Assembly: GCA_016744275.1 (NCBI GenBank)
Contig: JADGEP010000094.1
Location: 1 to 11,053 of the forward strand
Length of the DNA: 11,053 nucleotides
Direction: 5' to 3'
Source: Candidatus Krumholzibacteriia bacterium
Lineage (GTDB): Bacteria; Krumholzibacteriota; Krumholzibacteriia; LZORAL124-64-63
This document shows, one piece after another, positions 6,669-11,053 of the stretch; position 1 is the first letter of the stretch, and every line of letters begins with the position of its first letter. Both the position numbers and the translations under genes were made by a program. Under the pieces are notes generated by a model that saw only the letters and a program-made list of their open reading frames with translations, was not told the origin of the DNA and ran no database searches.

Positions 6669-6696
6669 TTGAAATCTGTTGATAAATCGCTATTTC
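6669..6696 (+). promoter_or_regulatory. Weak candidate promoter of the S9 peptidase gene
   Basis: TTGAAA (6669-6674) and TATTTC (6691-6696) are separated by 16 bp. The start would be near 6703, leaving a very short leader that just includes the ribosome binding site GGAGG (6707-6711). If this promoter is used, the two inverted repeats lie upstream of the transcript. Confidence 0.3.
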
Positions 6697-6718
6697 CCCG
6701 AGCTCCGGAGGACTGTTC

Positions 6719-8743
6719 ATGGTGCGCCGTTTGATCCTCATTTGTGCCGTCCTGGTGGTTGCAACCGCCACTTGGGCTGCTAAAGCCCCCGAATTTGCCC
6801 TCGAAAACTTCCTGCAAGTGGAATACATCAGTTCACCGGTCATTTCACCGGATGGCTCGCAGGTGGCCTGGCGCCAGACGCACCGCATCCTGGCCGATGA
6901 CAAAAGCGAAACCCGCTTGTACCTGGGTGATGTGAAATCCGGCCAGACCCGGCAGCTGAGTTTTACCGGCGCCGGCACTGGTGGCCTGGCCTGGCGCCCC
7001 GATGGCAGCCTCAGCTTCCTGCGCACCCACGACGATGAGAACCAGGTGTGGATCAACCCGCTGGACGGCTCGGAACCACGTCCGGTGACGGGCATCGAAG
7101 GCGGCGTGAGTGCCTATTGGTGGTCGCCGGATGGGCAGTTTCTGGTGGTGCTGGCCGATCCGGTCAAACCGGAGGACGAAGAGGAAGGCGAGCGCGCCGA
7201 CTGGACTGTCTACGACCGCATCGAACTGCCCGCCGAATACCAGCAGTTGTGGCTGGTGGCCGCCACGGACAGCGATCCGGATTTCGAACCGCGCCAGCTG
7301 ACCCATGCGCCTTTGTACCCTTCGCACGTGGCGTGGTCTCCTGGTGGTCAGAGCCTGGCTGTGACTTACAACGCCCGCTTTTCCAGTCTCATCGATGAAG
7401 ACCAGCAGATCGGGTTGATTGACGTGGCCAGCGGCGAGATGGAAGTCTTGACGGGCCGCGAACGCCACAGCTCCTTCGCCTCGTTCTCGCCCGATGGTTC
7501 GCAACTGGCCTACTACCGGGACCGTGATGAAGAGTACCGCGCGTACCTGAATTTGAAGGATCTGGTAGTAAGGGACCTGGGCACCAGTGAGGTGCGGGTC
7601 TTGACCGGCGATGTCGACTACACACTTGGCGGCTACGGCAGCACGCCGGGCCAGCCGGCGCAGTGGGATGCCAAGGGGCAGTATCTGTACCTGCCGGGTG
7701 CCGATGGTGCGGACCTGGACATGTACCGCGTGGACTCGCGCAAGGGCGGCGTCAAAAAGATGACCGACCTGGAAGGCTCGCTGTTCAGCCTGAGTATCGG
7801 TGGCGGCAACTACGCCTACCAGGAAACGGCCTTGGACAAACCGGGCGCGTTGTTCGCCGGCAAGCTGGGTTCGGCGGCGCGCGAGATCGCTTCGGTCAAC
7901 GAAGCGGTGGCGGACTACGACCTGTTTGCCGCGCGCAAGCTGGTGCTGCCCGGCCACGATGGCGTGATGGTGGAGGGCTTTTTATTCCTGCCGCCTGGCG
8001 CTTCGGAAAAAGACAAACTGCCGGCCATCATTGAAATGCACGGCGGGCCCTACTCGCGATACGGCAACGCCTGGACCACCCGCTACCCGTGGCAAGTGCT
8101 GGCGAAGAACGGCTTTGCGGTGTTCATTTTGAACCCGCGCGGCGGCACCGGTTATGGCGCCGAATTCCAGCGTGGGGTGTACCGCAACTTCGGCACCAAC
8201 GACTTCAAGGACATCATGGCAGCGGTTGACGCTTTGGTGGAGCGCGGCACCGTGGACCCTGATCGCCTCGGCTTCACCGGCTACAGCTACGGCGGGTTGA
8301 TGACCAACGTGGTGGTCTCGCGCACTGACCGCTTCAAGGCCGCCGTGTCCATCGCGGGCATCTGGAATTACACCTCGGCCATCGGGCAGAACAATTCGCA
8401 GCTGTTCATCGATAGTTATGACCGGCCATGGGATAAGGACCTGGACCTGATGTGGAAGCACAGCCCGGCCTCGCGTGCGGGCTCGATTTCCACACCGACC
8501 TTGGTCATGCATGGACGCGATGACGAACCGGTGGACCCGCGGCAGTCCATTGAGATGTTCTCCTACCTGCAGATGAATGGTGTGGACAGTCGGTTGGTTT
8601 TGTATCCGGGTGAAGGGCACGGGATCAACAAGCCGAGCCACATGATCGACTACCAGACGCGGGAATTGCAGTGGTTCTTGCACTATGTGCTGGGGGATAA
8701 AGAGGCGATCGGGGCGGAGCCTGCGTTGCCGGTTGAGGAGTAG
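6719..8743 (+). CDS. Exported S9 family (prolyl oligopeptidase-type) serine peptidase
   Basis: A 674-residue protein. Residues 1-20 are a Sec signal peptide (RR, a hydrophobic core, cut near TWA-AKA). Residues about 25-400 form a beta-propeller with several PD40-type repeats: SPVISPDGSQVAW, GGLAWRPDGSLSF, AYWWSPDGQFLVV, VAWSPGGQSLAV and ASFSPDGSQLAYY. The C-terminal alpha/beta-hydrolase domain carries the catalytic triad Ser523 (GYSYGG), Asp602 (HGRDDEPV) and His634 (GEGHG), with the oxyanion region around MHGGPYSRYG. The fold and triad fit the dipeptidyl-peptidase IV/acylaminoacyl-peptidase group, which trims short peptides, here in the periplasm or outside. The ATG at 6719 has GGAGG 7 nt upstream. 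It appears monocistronic, ending in a hairpin. A role in processing the nearby modified peptide is possible but has no direct support. Confidence 0.94.
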   Translation: MVRRLILICAVLVVATATWAAKAPEFALENFLQVEYISSPVISPDGSQVAWRQTHRILADDKSETRLYLGDVKSGQTRQLSFTGAGTGGLAWRPDGSLSFLRTHDDENQVWINPLDGSEPRPVTGIEGGVSAYWWSPDGQFLVVLADPVKPEDEEEGERADWTVYDRIELPAEYQQLWLVAATDSDPDFEPRQLTHAPLYPSHVAWSPGGQSLAVTYNARFSSLIDEDQQIGLIDVASGEMEVLTGRERHSSFASFSPDGSQLAYYRDRDEEYRAYLNLKDLVVRDLGTSEVRVLTGDVDYTLGGYGSTPGQPAQWDAKGQYLYLPGADGADLDMYRVDSRKGGVKKMTDLEGSLFSLSIGGGNYAYQETALDKPGALFAGKLGSAAREIASVNEAVADYDLFAARKLVLPGHDGVMVEGFLFLPPGASEKDKLPAIIEMHGGPYSRYGNAWTTRYPWQVLAKNGFAVFILNPRGGTGYGAEFQRGVYRNFGTNDFKDIMAAVDALVERGTVDPDRLGFTGYSYGGLMTNVVVSRTDRFKAAVSIAGIWNYTSAIGQNNSQLFIDSYDRPWDKDLDLMWKHSPASRAGSISTPTLVMHGRDDEPVDPRQSIEMFSYLQMNGVDSRLVLYPGEGHGINKPSHMIDYQTRELQWFLHYVLGDKEAIGAEPALPVEE

Positions 8744-8751
8744 GTTTCTGG

Positions 8752-8777
8752 GGCGCCCCTGCACTCGCTGGGGCGCC
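8752..8777 (+). terminator. Hairpin terminator after the S9 peptidase gene
   Basis: An 8-bp perfect GC stem, GGCGCCCC (8752-8759) with GGGGCGCC (8770-8777), encloses a 10-nt loop and begins 8 nt after the stop codon. It is followed by TTTAACTTGTT, a short and interrupted T tract, so termination may be incomplete. CTGGGGCGCC also occurs twice as a direct repeat within it. Confidence 0.65.
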
Positions 8778-8806
8778 TTTAACTTGTTGAACTGTTGTTT
8801 TTTATG

Positions 8807-8837
8807 TTGACGTATACGTCTTTTGTTCGTGTATTGT
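8807..8837 (+). promoter_or_regulatory. Candidate promoter with 12-bp palindromic operator, HNH gene
   Basis: TTGACG (8807-8812) could be a -35 box, with TGTATT (8830-8835, 17-bp spacer) or TATTGT (8832-8837, 19 bp) as a weak -10. A perfect 12-bp palindrome, GACGTATACGTC (8809-8820), overlaps the -35 box, a position where a bound dimeric repressor would block polymerase. No regulator gene is adjacent. Confidence 0.4.
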
Positions 8838-8853
8838 ATACATCCTCCCAATT

Positions 8854-8880
8854 GGTCGAGATGGTCTAGATGGTCTAGAA
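8854..8880 (+). repeat. Three tandem 9-bp repeats in the HNH gene leader
   Basis: Consecutive units GGTCGAGAT, GGTCTAGAT and GGTCTAGAA differ only at the fifth and last bases. They lie between the candidate promoter and the ribosome binding site (GGGAGAGA, 8893-8900) of the HNH gene. Each TCTAGA is palindromic. Confidence 0.8.
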
Positions 8881-8903
8881 CCCGTTCAAAATGGGAGAGA
8901 ATT

Positions 8904-9617
8904 ATGCCCGCCATAGACCGGCCAGCCGCCGAAGTTCACCTCGCTTTGAAAAACGCAATTGCCACCTGGGAACAGGCCCAACACAACGCCGTGGTCTGTT
9001 TTGCCGAGGTGTTGCGGCGCAAGCTCTATCTCGAATTGGGCTACAGCTCCATCCAGCAATATGCGCGAATGGATTTGAAGTTTTCCGAAACCCGCACCGG
9101 AGATTTTGTACGGCTGGCGCGCAAGCTGGGCGAGTTGCCGGTATTGCGTGAGGCGATTGAAAGCGGCGACGTGGGTTATACCAAGGCTCGTGACATCATC
9201 ACTGTGGCGACTCCGAAATCGGAAGCCAGTTGGGTGAATGCTGCTCGCAACAAATCGCGGGCCAAACTGGCTGACAAAATTCGTAAGGTGAAGGACAAGG
9301 CCGCGCGGCGGCGCAAGAGCAATCCGACCCAGACGGAATTGTTGCCGACGCCGGTGGACACAACCGTGCGCGAGGTGCCGGTGCGCGTGAGCCTGGAAAT
9401 GTCGCCGGAGCAATACGCGCGCTATGAAGAATTGATGGCGCGGTTGGGTTTGGGCAACAAAGTCGAGGCCGTGCTGGAGGGGTTGGCGGGAACATTGGAA
9501 CGGGCAAGTCGCAGTGAAAAAGAGAGTTGCGAAGAGACCACCCCCCCGGGGGGCAAATCCGGTACAGGTCGTGGTGCACAAATGCCCAGACTGCAACGAG
9601 GCGGCCATCCATACTAA
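8904..9617 (+). CDS. HNH-endonuclease-type protein, N-terminal part (frame ends early)
   Basis: A 237-residue reading frame starting at ATG 8904 with GGGAG 6-8 nt upstream. Residues 1-130 (YLELGYSSIQQYARMDLKFS, then a GDVGYTKARDI segment and ATPKSEASWVNAAR) match the helical N-terminal region found before a C-terminal HNH nuclease domain in proteins of this group. A basic linker and a segment EVPVRVSLEMSPEQYARYEELM follow. After about residue 215 the translation (TTPPGGKSGTGRGAQ to the stop at 9615-9617) looks unlike protein of this family, while the expected continuation is in the next frame (9514-9930). The two overlapping frames join near a C7G6 run at 9541-9553. Either a one-base insertion has broken the gene, a sequencing error is present, or a +1 shift is used. 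These proteins are often many-copy and mobile-like; the biological role is not known. Confidence 0.75.
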   Translation: MPAIDRPAAEVHLALKNAIATWEQAQHNAVVCFAEVLRRKLYLELGYSSIQQYARMDLKFSETRTGDFVRLARKLGELPVLREAIESGDVGYTKARDIITVATPKSEASWVNAARNKSRAKLADKIRKVKDKAARRRKSNPTQTELLPTPVDTTVREVPVRVSLEMSPEQYARYEELMARLGLGNKVEAVLEGLAGTLERASRSEKESCEETTPPGGKSGTGRGAQMPRLQRGGHPY

Positions 9618-9930
9618 TCGGGGTGAATTGAGAATTTCGAAGGAAGAATTTGACCGGCTGAAAGAAGACGCCCACGTCTACGTCGATGGAGGCAGGAACA
9701 CCTCGGCCATCTCGCCCAAATTGCGGTTGCAGGCCCTGTCGCGCGACCGCCACGCTTGTGCGTCGCCCGGTTGCCGGCACACGCACTTTTTGCATGTGCA
9801 CCACATCGTGCCGCGCGAACTCGGTGGCGATCACGAGTCGGGTAATCTGATCACCCTATGTTCCGGCTGCCATCGCCAGCATCATCGCCAGCAAGGGCCT
9901 ATTCGTAAGCCTTCGGCACCGCACATATAA
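9514..9930 (+). CDS. HNH endonuclease domain, C-terminal part of the split gene
   Basis: This frame lies +1 relative to 8904-9617 and overlaps it by about 100 bp. It encodes QVVVHKCPDC (a zinc-ribbon-like CxxC), a basic/acidic linker, SPKLRLQALSRDRHAC, then the HNH core: CASPGC, HVHHIVPRELGG, GNLITLCSGCHRQHH, with the two His of HVHH, the Asn of GNL and the CxxC/H of CSGCHRQHH as the expected metal and catalytic residues. The HNH motif is intact. The first possible start, GTG 9514, has no credible ribosome binding site, which argues that the domain is normally made as the tail of the upstream frame. Positions 9899-9930 overlap the convergent cupin gene. Confidence 0.8.
   Translation: MKKRVAKRPPPRGANPVQVVVHKCPDCNEAAIHTNRGELRISKEEFDRLKEDAHVYVDGGRNTSAISPKLRLQALSRDRHACASPGCRHTHFLHVHHIVPRELGGDHESGNLITLCSGCHRQHHRQQGPIRKPSAPHI
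9541..9553 (+). other. C7G6 homopolymer run at the frame junction
   Basis: Seven Cs (9541-9547) followed by six Gs (9548-9553) lie where the upstream frame (8904-9617) must change to the downstream frame (9514-9930). Removing one base here would fuse the two into a protein of about 341 residues. Such runs are prone to replication slippage and to read errors. Confidence 0.7.
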
Positions 9931-10246
9931 ACACAAACGGTTCGGTGCCGGTATTGCGGAACTGGTGCGTCTCTCCGGGCGGTACAAACGCGAATTCACC
10001 GTTGCCAAGGGGATTGGCATTGCCATCGCCGTCCATCAACGCGCCCTGGCCGGACAGAACAAAATTCAGGTGTTCCACGTCGTGGTTGTGGTGGGGCGAG
10101 TGGCCGCCCGGTTCCAGCGTAAAAACCCGGAATGAAAAATTGGGCACGCCGTCTTCGCTGCCGAGCACGAGTTGTTTGGTGATGCCCTTGACGCCTTCCA
10201 GGTCGACGGAAGTTTTATCGACTTCGCTGAGTTTGCGGATAATCAC
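9899..10246 (-). CDS. Single-domain cupin protein
   Basis: A 115-residue small beta-barrel protein. Cupin motif 1 is at residues 47-68 (PGGHSPHHNHDVEHLNFVLSG; likely ligands H53, H55, E58 or H59) and motif 2 at 83-98 (GEFAFVPPGETHQFRN, likely ligand H94), so a metal site is preserved. Substrate or role cannot be inferred: small cupins serve as dioxygenases, isomerases or sensors. It starts with GTG at 10244-10246, supported by GAGG 7 nt upstream on the minus strand. Its 3' end overlaps the HNH gene by 32 bp, and its start faces arfB across a divergent gap. Confidence 0.88.
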   Translation of the reverse strand: MIIRKLSEVDKTSVDLEGVKGITKQLVLGSEDGVPNFSFRVFTLEPGGHSPHHNHDVEHLNFVLSGQGALMDGDGNANPLGNGEFAFVPPGETHQFRNTGTEPFVFICAVPKAYE

Positions 10247-10266
10247 GAGCTGACCTCTTTATGGGG

Positions 10267-10296
10267 TTGAAAACGGTAGTCTGCGCCGTTTATGAT
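10267..10296 (+). promoter_or_regulatory. Sigma-70-type promoter of arfB
   Basis: TTGAAA (10267-10272) and TATGAT (10291-10296) are separated by 18 bp, a good match. The predicted start near 10303 leaves about 22 nt before the ATG at 10325. It also rules out the in-frame ATG at 10292, which lies inside the -10 box. Confidence 0.6.
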
Positions 10297-10324
10297 AAGC
10301 AGACAACGAGAAAGTGACAAAGCC

Positions 10325-10756
10325 ATGGCAGACGATATCATCATCAACGACAACATCACCGTACCTGCGGCCGAGCTCAGCTATACCGCCAGTCGTGCCA
10401 GCGGTCCCGGCGGCCAGCACGTCAATACGACCGATTCGCGCATTCAGATCCGCTGGAACCTGGACGAGAGTGTGGCTTTCACCGACGGTCAGAAAAACTG
10501 GCTGCGCAAGGCCCTGCAATCGCGCCTGACTGAAAGCGGTGACCTGATTCTGGCCAGCGACTCGCACCGCAGCCAGCGGCGCAACCGGGAAGAAGTCACC
10601 CAGCGACTGGGTGCGCTGTTGCGCGAACATCTGGTGCCGCCCAAGCCCCGCCGCAAGACCAGGCCCACGCGGGCCAGCAAAGAGCGGCGCCTTGATGACA
10701 AGAAGCGCCGCTCGATAATCAAGAAAGGTCGCGGCGGAAACCAGCGCGACGATTAG
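10325..10756 (+). CDS. arfB: ArfB (YaeJ) alternative ribosome-rescue peptidyl-tRNA hydrolase
   Basis: A 143-residue protein, close to E. coli ArfB (140). A release-factor-like GGQ motif is at residues 29-31 within SGPGGQHVNTT; the glutamine-glycine loop catalyses peptidyl-tRNA hydrolysis in the ribosomal A site. A long basic C-terminal tail (RRKTRPTRASKERRL through KKGRGG) would sit in the empty mRNA channel of stalled ribosomes. It acts on non-stop ribosomes when tmRNA rescue fails. The start was chosen as ATG 10325 (MADDII) because the promoter covers the upstream ATG; the ribosome binding site is weak. The gene is monocistronic, with a divergent cupin upstream and a TonB receptor 9 bp downstream in opposite orientation. 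Confidence 0.95.
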   Translation: MADDIIINDNITVPAAELSYTASRASGPGGQHVNTTDSRIQIRWNLDESVAFTDGQKNWLRKALQSRLTESGDLILASDSHRSQRRNREEVTQRLGALLREHLVPPKPRRKTRPTRASKERRLDDKKRRSIIKKGRGGNQRDD

Positions 10757-10765
10757 TCCCCCGGA

Positions 10766-11053
10766 TCAGAACTCCATTCGAGCCGTCACTGAAATATTGC
10801 GCCCCGGAGCCGAGACCTCTTGGCCCGGCTGCAGGTCGCCCACCGCCAGAACCGCTTCACGGGTAAGGTGGTCGTTGTACAGGCGGTCAAACAGGTTGTC
10901 CACCAGCACGCCGAACTGCCAACCTGCAACGGGCTGACTCTCCAGTCCCACATGCCAGATGGCGTAGCCGCTGGTGCGATCTTCGGCAAAAAGTGGGTCG
11001 ATGTTTTCCTGGCTCGAAGCAAAGGTGGCGCCGCCGCGCAGCCAGGTTGTGCT
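10766..11053 (-). CDS. TonB-dependent receptor, C-terminal end (runs off window)
   Basis: Only the last 95 residues are visible, starting beyond the window edge. They contain the typical late beta-strands of an outer-membrane barrel: GWQFGVLVDNLFDRLYNDHL followed by a loop and the final strand APGRNISVTARMEF, which ends in Phe, the usual C-terminal residue recognised by outer-membrane assembly. The substrate (siderophore, vitamin or other) cannot be read from this fragment. The stop at 10766-10768 lies 9 bp from the arfB stop, with no terminator visible between the two convergent genes. Confidence 0.88.
   Translation of the reverse strand, partial: STTWLRGGATFASSQENIDPLFAEDRTSGYAIWHVGLESQPVAGWQFGVLVDNLFDRLYNDHLTREAVLAVGDLQPGQEVSAPGRNISVTARMEF

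Larger units (their letters stand above)
6291..6718. other. Divergent intergenic region between the sigma factor and S9 peptidase
   Basis: This 428-bp stretch contains no supported gene. It holds a -10 box for the sigma gene (6373-6378, minus), two back-to-back large inverted repeats (6497-6576 and 6585-6646) and a weak promoter (6669-6696) for the peptidase. Its base composition is visibly more AT-rich than the flanking genes. Confidence 0.75.

Noticed and set aside
6409..7095. Minus-strand open frame across the inverted repeats and the peptidase start
   Set aside because: It runs through the two hairpins and the signal-peptide region, with no domain and no ribosome binding site support.
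6845..8914. Two long minus-strand frames (6845-7957 and 7982-8914) opposite the S9 peptidase
   Set aside because: They are antisense to a peptidase with a complete triad and contain no recognisable motif.
10292..10324. Earlier ATG for arfB at 10292
   Set aside because: It lies within the -10 box of the promoter and has no ribosome binding site; the 143-residue form matches the family length better.

Overview
The window looks like a chromosomal segment of a moderately GC-rich Gram-negative bacterium. A TonB-dependent receptor end, a secreted S9 peptidase with a signal peptide, and a PrkA/DUF444 pair all fit such a cell. Several proteins (the PrkA/DUF444 pair and the HNH protein) resemble deltaproteobacterial-type homologues, but I cannot fix the phylum from sequence alone. 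No rRNA, tRNA, CRISPR array or insertion sequence was seen.

Layout. (1) Positions 1-2700, minus strand: a stress-response pair, prkA (AAA+ serine kinase/protease family) followed 2 nt later by a DUF444/YeaH-type gene cut by the window edge. A sequence with exact -24/-12 geometry for sigma-54 lies upstream of prkA. (2) 2701-3117: divergent intergenic region with a sigma-70-like promoter running right, immediately followed by a 9-bp perfect hairpin and seven Ts, so the rightward transcript meets a terminator or attenuator before the next gene. (3) 3118-4784, plus strand: a compact RiPP-like unit, a radical SAM/SPASM peptide maturase and a 56-residue acidic peptide with a CxCxC cluster behind a very strong Shine-Dalgarno sequence. 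(4) 4774-6290, minus strand: an ECF-like sigma factor and a single-pass membrane protein in the usual place of an anti-sigma factor, overlapping the end of the peptide gene by 11 bp. (5) 6291-6718: divergent region with two consecutive long perfect inverted repeats of unknown role. (6) 6719-8743, plus strand: exported S9 prolyl-oligopeptidase-family peptidase, then a hairpin terminator. (7) 8904-9930, plus strand: an HNH-endonuclease-type gene split into two overlapping frames at a C7G6 run, with a 12-bp palindrome and a 9-bp tandem repeat in its leader. (8) 9899-10246, minus: a single-domain cupin; 10325-10756, plus: arfB, the GGQ ribosome-rescue hydrolase with a good promoter; 10766-11053, minus: the C-terminal end of a TonB-dependent receptor.

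How they work together. The prkA/DUF444 pair probably forms one starvation-responsive operon. The radical SAM enzyme and the small Cys peptide most likely form a maturase/substrate pair, and this is the best candidate for an undescribed system here; no transporter or dedicated protease gene is adjacent. The sigma factor and membrane protein probably form a signalling pair. The remaining genes look like independent units.
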